NCBI RefSeq assembly: GCF_048544455.1
Contig: NC_133538.1
Span: 21,128,469 to 21,192,468, forward strand
Length of the DNA: 64,000 nt
Source of the DNA: Silene latifolia
Taxonomy: Eukaryota > Streptophyta > Magnoliopsida > Caryophyllales > Caryophyllaceae
Reading direction: 5' to 3'
This document shows, piece by piece, positions 22,394 through 33,634 of the stretch. Each line of letters begins with the position of its first letter. The first letter of the stretch is position 1. The position numbers and the translations under genes were made by a program. Below the pieces are notes generated by a model that saw only the letters and a program-made list of their open reading frames with translations, searched no databases and had not been told where the DNA came from.

Positions 22394-24378
22394 TCAATCA
22401 TCAACTTCTTCGGTTTCCTCTTCTCCAACCAACCCGTGAACCATCTCCAAGAGTTCTTCATTTTGACCCTTAACCTCCTTAAGTTCCTTACGCAACCCCG
22501 TCACTTCCAAACGAAGACCCGCAATCTCACCCATCTGAGCATGTTGGAGATCCAACAAGGCTTTAACATCCTTAGTGAGACGTGTCAAGGAAGACGATTG
22601 CACAGAGGAGGAGGCAACATTCGTAGCCTTCATACCCGACCGAATACGAGCAACTTTATCACCTTCAATTTTCAAGTACATTTGTGATAAAAATCCCAAG
22701 CTCATAGTGTCACACAAGTGATCCACACCGAAACTAGTCGAGTCCACAATGTCCATTTTCTCGAAAATGACCGACAACCACATCCCATATGCTAACACGG
22801 TGGAACTATCAACCTTACGCTTTTAAACTATCTTAGCAAGATGATCAATGTGAAATAACATCAAAGCGGGTAGGTTAATTTGAAGGTGCTTAGCAAGATA
22901 AAAGATCAACCACATGTCTAGCACACCAAACACACCACGGCTCTCATTACATGGAATCAAGGTTCGATAAATAAAATTGAAAAAGAACCGGTGGTTTATT
23001 TCGATTTCTCTCGGTTTAAGTGTGATGGGGGATGAAGCTTTGGGACTTAGAAACTTCGTGACGGTCAAGGAACTTATACCATCAATAGTCGGCCAACCAC
23101 CCTTAGGAAACGAGGACAACCCAGTTGTAGGAATACCGAGTAATTTCCCGACAATTTCAACATTGAGACACAAGGGTTTGTTATTGATAACGGCGGTAAG
23201 ACTACCCGATTGGACATCGACTTTGACCGTAGTATAAAATGGAACAATATTTGCTAAATAAACTCGGTTATAGAGATTAAAAAGACTCTCCCACTTTTGT
23301 GCATGAATTGCTTCTTTAAAGAATTTAAAAGCGGGGGACGAATCATACCATTCGAGCTCATAGCGACGGCCCGACTTAAAGTTTCCTTGAATGACATGCT
23401 TGCAACAATCAAAGATTTCCTTAGGAAAGTAATACCCATGAAGAATCTTGAGTGCCTTGGACTTGTTCTCATCGAGAGGTTGCTCAATAGCAATCATAGC
23501 ACTATTCGATTCATCATCAACTTCCTTTTCCATTTCCTCCACTTTCCTTTTCTTTGAGATCAACCGAGTGGACACTCTCTTAGCTTTGCCTTTCAGTTTG
23601 GGAACAGTTTCCTCTTTGAACAACTCGTCATCATTGAAGACGGCATTCAATTTCTCCGTATCAATTTCCGTTTCCACAACCGTTGCCTCACTCACGGTTT
23701 AGCTCTCCTTTTTCGCCTTTTATTTCCAACCATATCCGTTAACATCTCATCACTACCAACACTTCCCTTCGATTTCGATTTCGATTTCCCAATACTCTTT
23801 TCAACCGATTCCTCCACACTTTTCTCAACACTCTTTTCTTTTTCCTCACCTTTTTCAATTGATTTTTCAATACTCTTTTCTTTCTCTTTTTCATTGTTTT
23901 TCTCATTCTCCTCTTCACCATCATCTTTCTTTTCCTCACTGTTTTTCTCTCCTTCTTTTTCGACTTCCTCATCAACAATCTCCTCTTCTTTTTCACTTTC
24001 CTTACCAACACCAACATCAACTTCCTCAACTTCTTGAATGATTGGATTTCCATCATCATCAACATCACCAATAACCCGTGAGCTTTCTTCTTCACCCTCG
24101 GTTTCGGTTGCAAGTGGCATATTCAAATTGAATTTTTGATTGAAAACCCGACTTGAGAACCTCCTAGCTTCGGCCGCTGTTTTAGGACTAATAGCAACTG
24201 ATTTCTTTCTTGTTATTGGGGCGTTTGGCACAAAAACTCTAGGTTTCTTTGGTGGTTTTTGATTTTGGACAGTTTTTGATCGAAGACTTTCGATTTGTGG
24301 TTCAACCGATGCAGTTTTCGGCTTGTAGGAGTCTCGGATTTCCTTCAATGTTTTCGGTTTGGTTGATTTTGGAGGCAT
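22394..24378 (-). pseudogene. Copia extra 3' ORF (env-like position), broken
   Basis: Three adjacent segments form one former gene of about 650 codons. Segment 24378-23692 starts MPPKSTKPKTLKE and is basic, then strongly Glu/Lys-rich with low-complexity 'EKEKS' repeats. After a frameshift near 23693, segment 23695-22823 has a globular domain like the so-called putative plant transposon protein domain (the 'NRVYLANIVPFYTTV' and 'EIVGKLLGIPTTG' region). An in-frame TAA at 22823 then separates a C-terminal coiled-coil segment ('EIAGLRLEVTGLRKELKEVKGQNEELLEM') ending in acidic residues. It follows RNase H in sense orientation, where SIRE elements carry an env-like ORF. I see no signal peptide or obvious transmembrane helix, so an envelope function is not supported by sequence. 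Confidence 0.65.
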
Positions 24379-24859
24379 GATTTTTATAGTGAGAGTAAAA
24401 GTGACAATTGGAAGAGGGAGTCTTTTGACTGTTTTAGAGAATATTTGGGGAAGATGTAGTTTTTTTTGAAATATTTGAAAGTAAGAAGGGAGATCATCAT
24501 TTAAGAGTTGAAAAATTGTACATGTAGTAAATGAGGTGGGTGAATAGTGTTTAGCTTTTTTATTTGATTGGTTGAGAGGAAGGGTGTGTAGCCGGTTGTG
24601 TGGGATTAGGTGGCTCTATAAATGGGTAATGGGAAGAGTGAGATATGATTGTTAGATGGTAATTAAGTGGCTCCATGTGAACAATATCTTTACCCATTGG
24701 ATTTACATGCAAATTAATCATTTAATTCATTGAGTAAAATTAACACATAATCACTTATAAAAACATGCAAACATCTACTCTAGTCAATCATCGAGGGCAA
24801 GTCGTCATAAAATTTTACGCGGAATCCAACAAACCAATTTCCAACCGATGTTTTACGAA
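24379..24859 (-). other. Copia spacer between RNase H and extra ORF
   Basis: AT-rich with no ORF. It would hold the leader, and any promoter or splice acceptor, for the extra ORF. None is recognisable with confidence. Confidence 0.5.
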
Positions 24860-26373
24860 TTATTCTCTTTCAAGCGGTTTTGTAAAAATGTCGGCTATTT
24901 GATCTTCCGTTCTACAAAATTTAAGACGAATTTGACTTTTTTCCACATGATCACGTAAAAAATGATGTCTTATGTCAATATTCTTAGTCCTTGAGTGTTG
25001 TATAGGGTTCTTTGAAATATTAATGGCACTAGTATTATCACAAAAGATAGGAGTTGAATCAAAGATAATACCATAGTCCCTTAGTTGTTGTCGATCCCAA
25101 AGAACTTGCACGCAACACAATGCGGCACTTACGTACTCGCTTTCAGCGGTGGAAAGAGCAACGGTTTTTTGTTTCTTAGACGCTCATGAGATCAAACAAG
25201 GACCTAAGAAAGTATCCATCCTGGATATACTCTTTCGATCAACAACGCTTTCGGCATAATCTGCAAATTAGACGTTCCAACCAAGTACCTAAGAATACGT
25301 TTTACGGCAATGAAATGCGATTCTCTAGGACTAGCTTGGAAACGAGCACATAGACATACACTATATAAAATATCCGATCGACTAGCGGTCAAATAAAGTA
25401 ATGAACCGATCATACCTCGATACATCGTTTCATCAACTTTCTTACCATTCCTATCTTTGTCAAGCTTTGTGGATGAAACCATAGGTGTAGAGAAAGGTTT
25501 AGAATTAGTCATAGCGAACTTACATAGCATCTCCTTTATGTACTTTTGTTGATGAACCATCACACCATCTTGAGTTTGCTTGATTTGAAGCCCAAGGAAG
25601 AACCCTAGTTCTCCCATCATACTCATCTCAAACTCAGATTTCATTAGTTCCGAAAAGAACAAATAAAGGAGTTCATTCGTTGCACCAAATATTATGTCAT
25701 CAACATAAATCTGTACAATCAACAGTTCACCACACTGTGACTTTATGAACAATGTCTTATCAACCGATCCACGCACAAAACTATTTTCCAAAAGAAATTT
25801 TGACAGGCGGTCATACCAAGCTCTTGGAGCCTGTTTTAAACCATAAAGCGCCTTGTCCAATTTAAAAACATGGTTTGGAAATTCATTGTTTATAAAACCC
25901 GGTGGTTGCTCCACAAAGACTTCTTCTTCTAAATAACCATTTAGAAAAGCCGTTTTGACATCCATTTGAAAAAGTTTGATGCCTTTGTGAGCTGCAAAAG
26001 CTATGAGCATACGTATGGCTTCAAGACTAGCTACTGGTGCGAAGGTTTCATTATAATCAATGCCTTCTTGTTGTTTAAATCCTTGCACCACTAGTCTAGC
26101 TTTATTCCTTACGATATTGCACGAATCATCTAGCTTATTGCGAAAGACCCATTTGGTACCAATCATGATACAACCAGTAGGTCTAGGGACAAGATGCCAT
26201 ACCTCATTCCTTTTGAATTGATTAAGTTCCTCTTGCATTTCCATCACCCAACTCGGATCTTCAAGTGCCATGGTGATGTTTGTCGGTTCAGAATGTGAGA
26301 GAAACGCATGAGATGCAAAGAAATCATTGAGGGATGATCTTGTTTTCCTTCCTGAATTCAAGTCACTGGTCAA
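24860..26373 (-). pseudogene. Copia reverse transcriptase and RNase H, broken
   Basis: RT (26373-25204) starts with the Copia hallmark 'WVMEMQEELNQFKRNEVWHLVPRP'. It continues with 'KLFQMDVKTAFLNGYLEEEVFVEQPPGF' and the catalytic YVDDIIFG box (about 25700), then 'LGLQIKQTQDG' and 'MYRGMIGSLLYLTASRSDI'. A frameshift near 25204 separates the RNase H end (25120-24860), which has the acidic CDNTSAI motif and the final 'HFLRDHVEKSQI ... ADIFTKPL' typical of Copia. Upstream it is in the same frame as integrase, separated by a TGA (about 26462) and a TAG (about 26405). Confidence 0.9.
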
Positions 26374-26460
26374 GTTAGAAAGGGGGTGAGATTTTTGGTG
26401 TTTCTACTTCTTTGGTACGATTAAGGATGGTAAGGCTTCTTGGGGTTCTGACTCAACAGT

Positions 26461-28136
26461 TCACTCAACTGTTGGTTCTGGTTCATTTTGTGTTTGAGGG
26501 TTTATTTCTGTTTGTTCACTTTGTTTAAGTGTACCCTCATTCCCCTTGGATGTCGTAGCCTCATTTTGTGGTTCAAGTGGTTCTGTTCCCCCTGTCTCTT
26601 GGCCAGTTCCTTCAATCAACAGTTGATCCGACTGTTGATTCAGCTCCTCTTGTTCGTTCTCCTCGTGTACATCATCCATGTCATGTCGGATCATTCCAAG
26701 CTCATAGTCCTCATCATCTTCATCATCCTCTTCCTGTGTATTAGAATGAAAAAGACTAGACTCATCAAATATAACATGCACACTTTCTTCCATTTTCATG
26801 GTTTGTTTATTATACACTTTATAAGCCTTGCTATGATCCGGATAACCGACAAATACTGCCTCTTCACTACGAGCATTGAATTTACCCAAATTATCCTTTC
26901 CATTGTTGTGAACAAAACATTTGCTTCCAAAGCATTTCAAATAGGATAAATTAGGCTTTCTTCCTTTAAGTAACTCGTAGGGTGTTTTGTTAAGCATTTT
27001 TCGGATCATAGCACGGTTATAAATGTGACATGATGTGTTGACAACTTCGGCCCAAAAATTCTTTGTCAACTTACTACTAATGAGCAGAGTCCTAGCCATA
27101 TTTTTAAGTGTACGGTTCATACGCTCTACAACCCCGTTTTGTTGAGGTGTAGCACGCGCGGAAAAGTTATGGCTAATACCGTGCTCATCACAATAAGTAA
27201 TAAATGAGGAATTTTCAAATTCGGTTCCATGGTCGGATCTCAAAGATAAGAGTTTTTTATCAAACTTGTTTTGGACCTTTTTCAACCAAATTAAAAATTC
27301 ATCAAATACTTCATCTTTAGAACTCAGGTAGAGAAGCCAAACAAATCGTGAAAAATCGTCAACAATCACACATAAGAAACGACTACCTTCTTTACTTCTA
27401 ACACGTATAGGACCACATAAATCAATATGAAGTAACTCAAGAGGTTTAGATGTACTAACGAACTTTTTGGATTTAAAGGAGCTTCTTACTTTCTTTCCCT
27501 TAGCACAATCATCACACAAACTATTAAAGTCAAATTTCATATTGGGAATGTCGTCAATTAAGTCAAGTCGCTTAAGGGTGTTCAATGTTCTAGCATTTAC
27601 GTGACCTAATCTCTTATGCCAAAGTTATGGGTCGTTCTTTTTCAAAGCACTCATACAAGACACCTCAAGACAATGCAAAAAGATTAGTCAAATAAACATC
27701 TTTAACACGTTTTCCTTCTAGAAAAACTTCCCTTGTTTTACCATCTAAGACACGACATTCACTAGCACAAAATTCAACAATATTACCATTATCACACAAT
27801 TAAGATATGCTAAGGAGATTATACTTCAAACCTTTGACAAGCAACACTTTGTCGACACATTGTGACGATGACTTACCAACCTTCCCGATTGCAATAATTT
27901 CACCTTTCTTATTGTCACCAAACGTCACAGTGCCACCATTGTAGGCTTCTAGTGAGAGAAATTAGTTTCTATTTCCCGTCATATGAGGTGAACATCCACT
28001 GTCGAAGTACCAATTACTACTGCCTCTCACTAATGCCCATAAGAAATCAAGAGGTTAGTTTAGGAATCCAAACGAATTTGGATCCCTTTTTGTGAGGTGC
28101 ATTGTTAATCAAATCTTTGCGAACCCACTCCTTTTT
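26461..28136 (-). pseudogene. Copia protease and integrase, broken
   Basis: The protease active site is visible as WYFDSGCSPHMTG (about 28010-27972). Stops and frameshifts around 27590-28060 break it and the gag-pre-integrase segment. Integrase (27585-26461, 374 codons) is long and open: 'CDDCAKGKKVRSSF' is the end of the zinc-binding region, and the D,D,E core lies at HIDLCGP, SDHGTEFEN and QQNGVVERMNRT. A GKFNARSEEAVFVGY-type C-terminal domain and a Glu/Gln-rich linker follow. The right edge (28136) is where TR-GAG inserted; the reading frame resumes at 36276. Confidence 0.85.
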
Positions 28137-28141
28137 AGTGA

Positions 28142-30773
28142 TGTAACACCACCATTAATTCGAGAGCCTTTAGCTAGACATTCCCAAATAAATAGGACTG
28201 TTACCATCCCGTTTTCCCGAGGTAGTAGATAACAAAGTCAAACTCACCAAAGTACTTTAAATAAAAACTTTAATGATTACATATGTTTTACAATTTAGAT
28301 CAACTAAATATAAAAGTAAATACAACTCAAAGCGGAAAAATAAATAAGTGATATAACTATATATGTGATCTAGACTTCATCTAAGGTTCCAAGTTTGGCT
28401 CTCATCCCAATGCTCCCAAGTCAGCTAATCTTTGGTACCTGTCAAATCTGCTCCCCATTATGGTTCACCGCAGGTGTTCACGAATAAACAGTCAACCGCG
28501 AGGTTGAGTAGGAATAAATACTAACAATAAAACCATACGATAAGCAATCCAATTTCCTTTTTACATTGCACAACCCCCTGACAACGTGCTCCATCATTTT
28601 ACTTAGCACACCTCCCTTAACAACGTGCTCACATTACTTTGGTACCCTTCCCTTAACAACGTACCGCCAACATGTAATAGTACCCCTCCCTCACAACGTA
28701 CATATTACCATCATCCCAGTGTACAAACTCCCTCAACAACGTACAACTGACTATCGCACAACTTTTCACAATAACCACGTTCACAATCAACGATAACGAT
28801 TCAAATCACCTCATCAATATTATCAACACAAATATAACTCACCCTTCCAACAATTACAATATTATCAACCAACATATACAATATGAATCTCCCTTCCAAC
28901 AATTACAATTATATCAACCAACACAATTCACATATGATCAATGCACTTTAATATAAGCCATCCAACAAACATTATCGAATAAAAGTTGAGTAGGATTTAT
29001 CCCTACCACGTAGCAAATAATAATGCAATAGCAAATCCGAGCAATCAATCAAAAGTACTCCACCTCGAAACCGTCACCTAAAAGAAATGATGATTTATCC
29101 AATATTAATTATTTACACTTGTTTGTAATTCATTATTTATTATACATTAATTATTTATTGTTATTAATTATAACATTACGATATACGAAAAACCCGAGTC
29201 AATTTACGAAAACCGACTTAAATAAATAATAAATGTAAGTGTCCCAACTTAATTTTCCTTAAAAAACACACGATATCACTCCTCCTTTGCATACCCGTGT
29301 TTCATCTTACATGCCAACAACACCTTACACTTCCATCTACCCGTCACCAACAACACCACCTAATACCTCCCCGGACTGCTCCCTCTGCCGCCAACACCAC
29401 CACGCCACTGCCACCGTCATTAACCACCCTCTCTCAGCCACCATACACACCACCGCCTCACCATTACAAGCTACACACACAACCGAAAACTCGACACCTA
29501 AAACAACCCATTCAACCGTGTATACAACTCAACCCGACACCCACCAAAGCCTGCCACTGCCACCAACGAGAGCCTCCACTGGCGGCAGCCCAGCCTTGGT
29601 CCAGAAGCCACTCCTAGCCAGCCCATTAAACCACCAATCCACGTCCTAACTCACAATAACATAATATACAAACCCGAAGAAGCAACCTATACAACTCACG
29701 GCTCACGCTATTTATGACCACCACCACCATCACCACTGACCAACGGTGGCCTCAGGGGTGTTCCCACATCCTTCGACCCATCCTCAACACCAAAATAACC
29801 ACCCTACACCGACAACAGCAACGAGAGCTACCCTTCCCCTTTTTTGCGTTTTTCCGACAACTACCACCACAAACCACCCTCAACAGCCCCCACGACACTA
29901 CCACAATGGTCGACTCTCACCCCTAGTCTCAACCCTAGTCTTGGTCAGGTATGGGTCACATGCAGCAAGGGTCAAAAATCCATATAAAAGACAGACATGC
30001 TGTAACCACCATCAACCGGCATCCACCGTACCAACCACCACCTACGACCACCCCCATTACCACCATTAGTACCTCCCACAGCCAACCTAACCAGCTACCC
30101 ATGTCCTGTGTGCATACGACAACCCCACAAGCTACAATCTTTGTCTTAAGGTTCACGGCCTCCCTATTTTAGATGCCCAATCCGCCACCTATGGTGGTCA
30201 ACGGCGGTCACAAACAGTCTTAAGAGAATCACGGTGGTCAAAGGTAGCTACTAAAGTCAACGGTACTGATCATGGTGGTCTATACAGTGTACAAACGTTA
30301 ACTTAAATTATTAAGACAATATAAACATTAGTTTAGACGATCTTACCTTTTATCGCTTTATTCGCTCTTTCCATCTCTTAAAACTCCTTCTATTTTTTAT
30401 GAATTACTTTTCAGATTATTATATATTTATAGTCTAGAATTAAATAGTATATGAGGCCAATTAGGAAACTATTGCCTTATTCCGATTATTATTAGGAATT
30501 ACCATATTATTATTATACTTATTATTTCATTATTAAATATCCCGCTTTAAATCCCGACCACTACTCATAATAGTCCTAATATAATCAGCCCATATTTATT
30601 CATAACACACGGCCCAAGGCTTAGTTACTAGCTAAACCCAATTCCCGACTTACTACTTATTTTATTATTTAATTAACGTCTTTCTCGCAACTATTATTAG
30701 AAATCCCATTAATTATTTATTTAAATTACATAAATTATTCTCATTAATTATTATTAAATTACGGGGTTTTACA
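28142..30773 (-). repeat. TR-GAG 3' LTR
   Basis: 2,632 bp, partner of 33635-36270. It contains a GNRA-type hairpin (28208-28221), short tandem 'ctcccttaacaacgtgc/gtac' units at about 28570-28750, a C/A-rich low-complexity block (29290-30150) and a TATA-like box in sense orientation (reverse complement of tatttatagt, 30424-30433). The Thr/Pro/His-rich ORFs in the C/A-rich block are low-complexity shadows, not genes. Confidence 0.92.
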
Positions 30774-31036
30774 GTCTTCCCCCATTTAAATGAACTTCGT
30801 CTCGAAGTTCGCCCATAACTACTACAACAACATTTATAAATATCCGCACAACTGAGCGTCATTCCACTTATGATCATTGCAACATAATTAACTTACTTAA
30901 TCATTAGCAAAACATATCATACTTATCAAAATGTATCACAAAACTAATTCAAAACATGAAAATGTATCACAAAATAAACTTAAAGCATGAGGTGTCACAT
31001 TCTACCCCCCTAACAATAAACTTCGTCCCGAAGTTT
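30774..31036 (-). promoter_or_regulatory. TR-GAG PPT and two hairpin modules
   Basis: The sense strand has 'aaatgggggaagac' abutting the LTR, preceded by a hairpin GAACTTCG/CGAAGTTC with an AGA loop (30792-30810). A second copy, AAACTTCG/CGAAGTTT with a GGA loop, is at 31018-31036 and is followed by 'ggggggtagaatgtgaca'. The pattern matches LARD1 and LARD2. Confidence 0.72.
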
Positions 31037-31090
31037 CGGAACTACAATTACTTTATTAAACTACAGACAACTTAAATACTTATATAAATT

Positions 31091-32164
31091 TTAAGACTCG
31101 AATCCACTCAATAAACTAGTTACCCTTCTCCCCAGTCCCTTGCACTGTACTAGCTGTACCAAAAGTCTTTCCACCATTACTCTGATTGCCCCCCCTGCCT
31201 TGCCTATTGTTGTAGCTCCTCTGAGTACTCCATTGTCCCGGATGCCTATTGCTTCCAATACTTGGTGCTGGAGTTCTATAATTCCCTTGAATCTCCCTCT
31301 ATTGTCGTTCCTAGGTGCACTCCTACACTCAAAAGCCCGGTGACCCAACCTGTTGCAATTGTAACATCTCCACTCAAAGATTGCTCTAGAAGGCTGACCC
31401 CAATTACCACCACCCAAACTCACTCCACCCCCATAACTAGGTCCTCCAACTGAAAATTGTTTAGGTTGAGTATTTTTTTTCTTCTTGCTACCCCCAGCTC
31501 CCTCACTTGGTGTCTCACTCTTTCTCTTTTCCCCCTTCCCCTTCTTCTCTTCTTGCAACATATCGGCAATCCTCTCTGCATGCCCAGCCCTTTGGTAAAC
31601 CTCATCCATGCTACTTGGTTGACCAGCTGCAAGCCTCGTCTTAATAGTTGTTTTCAACCTTTGTTCAAACCTTAATGCTAGCATCTCCTCACTAAAGTTC
31701 AAATCAGACACATATTCTGCCAATTCCATAAACCTATTGTGATAGCTCTCCACCGTCATTTCATCAGTCATCTTGAAAGAATCGAATTCAGCTCTCATCT
31801 TACTCCTAATATGTTCTGGTACAAATACCGCCGTCATAGTCTCCTTGAAACCCTTCCAAGTGATAAAAGGTTCATCACTCTCCCTCCAAGCTTCCCTTAA
31901 GACTTCCTTACTACGATTCCACCACAAACCCGCTTTTCCTCTCAAATAATAAGCAACTTGATCCACTTGCAACTCCGCAGGACATCCTAGCAACTCAAAA
32001 AGGTTATCAAACTCTCTATGCAAATCCCCAAGTAAAGATGGTTCCCCTAATCCGTCATATTTCGTCGGGTTGTGCCTTGCGATACTAGCACTCATCTTTG
32101 CTGGATCCTGAATTGACCTCTTAGCCTTCAGAGCCACAGTCAAAGCCTCATTCATAGATATCAA
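31091..32164 (-). CDS. gag: Gag protein of TR-GAG element
   Basis: 357 codons, the only coding region of the element. Residues about 25-200 form a retrotransposon gag domain ('ARHNPTKYDGLGEPSLLGDLHREFDNLF', 'YYLRGKAGLWWNRSKE', 'FDSFKMTDEMTVESYHNRFMELAEYV'). A basic Lys-rich stretch (about 205-235) and a Gly-rich linker follow, then the zinc knuckle CYNCNRLGHRAFEC (CX2CX4HX4C, about residues 268-281). After 'RGRFKG' the expected Asn/Gln/Gly-rich tail continues in another frame (frameshift near 31280), so the last about 60 residues are off-frame. Gag would package the element's RNA, and the retained zinc knuckle supports RNA binding. The first in-frame ATG was chosen; a start upstream is not excluded. 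Confidence 0.82.
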   Translation of the reverse strand: MISMNEALTVALKAKRSIQDPAKMSASIARHNPTKYDGLGEPSLLGDLHREFDNLFELLGCPAELQVDQVAYYLRGKAGLWWNRSKEVLREAWRESDEPFITWKGFKETMTAVFVPEHIRSKMRAEFDSFKMTDEMTVESYHNRFMELAEYVSDLNFSEEMLALRFEQRLKTTIKTRLAAGQPSSMDEVYQRAGHAERIADMLQEEKKGKGEKRKSETPSEGAGGSKKKKNTQPKQFSVGGPSYGGGVSLGGGNWGQPSRAIFEWRCYNCNRLGHRAFECRSAPRNDNRGRFKGIIELQHQVLEAIGIRDNGVLRGATTIGKAGGAIRVMVERLLVQLVQCKGLGRRVTSLLSGFES

Positions 32165-33619
32165 ACGGTCAATCTCCTCTTGGACATGGTAGAGGGTGTA
32201 GGTGTAGATTTCTTTGGAGGCATGGTTCTATAAAAGTAAAACAAGACAACATGAGTTTTCTACCCGAGGAAAGAAGGCTTAACATTGTTAAATATTCTAT
32301 ACCGTCAAAACAAGATGTGGTCAATTCTATCATTTCTTACCCCTCTTTAGGTCCTCCTATCATTATTCCCACCTCCCAAATATCATCGGTTAAGAACTGA
32401 TAAAACATTTATTTTAAACTTTTGGTAAAACTCGTGTTTTTCGGAAATCAAAGTCAAGCTGCAAATTTCAAAAATCACCATTAAATAACCGTTACATTCT
32501 ACATTGAGTTTTTATACTTTCCAGAAAATATAAAGAGTTTTCAAATCATGAGAAAAACAATTAAGCCCAAATCTCGAATAATCATTTTATAAAGATTTCT
32601 ACAATTCAGTGGGTCGAAACAAAAACTGATCAGTAATTTGTTAAAAACTTTGGTCAACTTGTAAAAATCACTATTAATTGTCAAAATATTAACTTGCAAC
32701 GTGCCTTATAAATATGGAAACATATTTGAATATTTTAAACATTAGAGTTGTAATTACGTAGAAATATTAAGTACGTATTAAATGACAAATTTTACAAAAT
32801 TGTTTGTCGAAAGCATAACTGTACAGGAATATTCTGACCAATGTCCACTAAATTATTTATTTCTCCTAAACCGTAAAACTTTTAAACATGAGACTAACGG
32901 AATTGGTAAGCTAACTCATTGGGTTATCACTCATAAAAATCACAACCTTGTATGATAAATGGAGGTCAAATGGCAACTAAATCAAATAGGGGTAAATTCT
33001 GACGGAATAAAGTTCAGCTCTAGGTTCCTTTCTACTAGGTCACAAGCCCTCATTAACACCCTCCTACTCCTATATCAACACAACTTGGTCAATAAACTTT
33101 TACACACGACTAGTATATATTATAAAGCATTCATATCACAAGCTTAATCATTTCATAATATATTTTAAATAACATGGCTTTGGGATTCACACAACCGCAT
33201 ATCACTAGACATGATTCTACTATCACACAACGTCCAACCACAAAATCAATATTAGTTTGTAATTACTTTCATGCTCATGATCAAAGCAATTCAACATCAA
33301 ATTTTCATTTCACCCATTCCATTCTCCTTAAAATCAAGGTTACGTCTCATAACGCCAGTCATCAATGAGAACAATATTCAAACAAGGCAACCAAAACTCC
33401 TACGACAAAATAAACAATATTCATTTTAAATTACCCCACTCTGTAATATCTCTCAACAGAACCGGTTCAAAACTGAAAGGGCCAGAAGTTTGGTGTGAGG
33501 GGGCCCCTAACTCATCCCAATCTTTAAGTGGGCACCTAACGGTTTCTACCCGGGTTCATTTTATTAGACACGTCCTATGTTCATTATTATGTTCATTGGT
33601 TAGGCCTGAGGATCGTTTT
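32165..33619 (-). other. TR-GAG leader region
   Basis: 1.45 kb between gag and the PBS with no credible ORF. Segments at about 32600-32900 are collinear with LARD2 51370-51690 despite divergence (for example the 'caggaa...ctgacca...ccactaaa' run). The last about 190 bp (33430-33619) resemble the leaders of LARD2 and LARD1. Such leaders normally hold packaging and dimerisation signals. Confidence 0.65.
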
Positions 33620-33631
33620 GCTCTGATACCA
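33620..33631 (-). other. TR-GAG primer-binding site
   Basis: The reverse complement reads TGGTATCAGAGC, complementary to initiator-Met tRNA, three bases from the 5' LTR. Confidence 0.92.
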
Positions 33632-33634
33632 CTT

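Noticed and set aside
23739..24113. 124-codon Lys/Arg-rich minus-strand ORF
   Set aside because: Frame-shifted shadow of the Glu/Lys-rich repeat part of the Copia extra ORF.
26488..26949. 153-codon hydrophobic plus-strand ORF
   Set aside because: Antisense to Copia integrase; the apparent membrane-protein character comes from reading the opposite strand of a charged coding region.
29287..30172. Thr/Pro/His-rich ORFs of 70-120 codons in the TR-GAG LTRs (also 34783-35748)
   Set aside because: They lie in C/A-rich low-complexity LTR sequence, overlap in several frames, and have no domain; frame openness follows from the lack of G.
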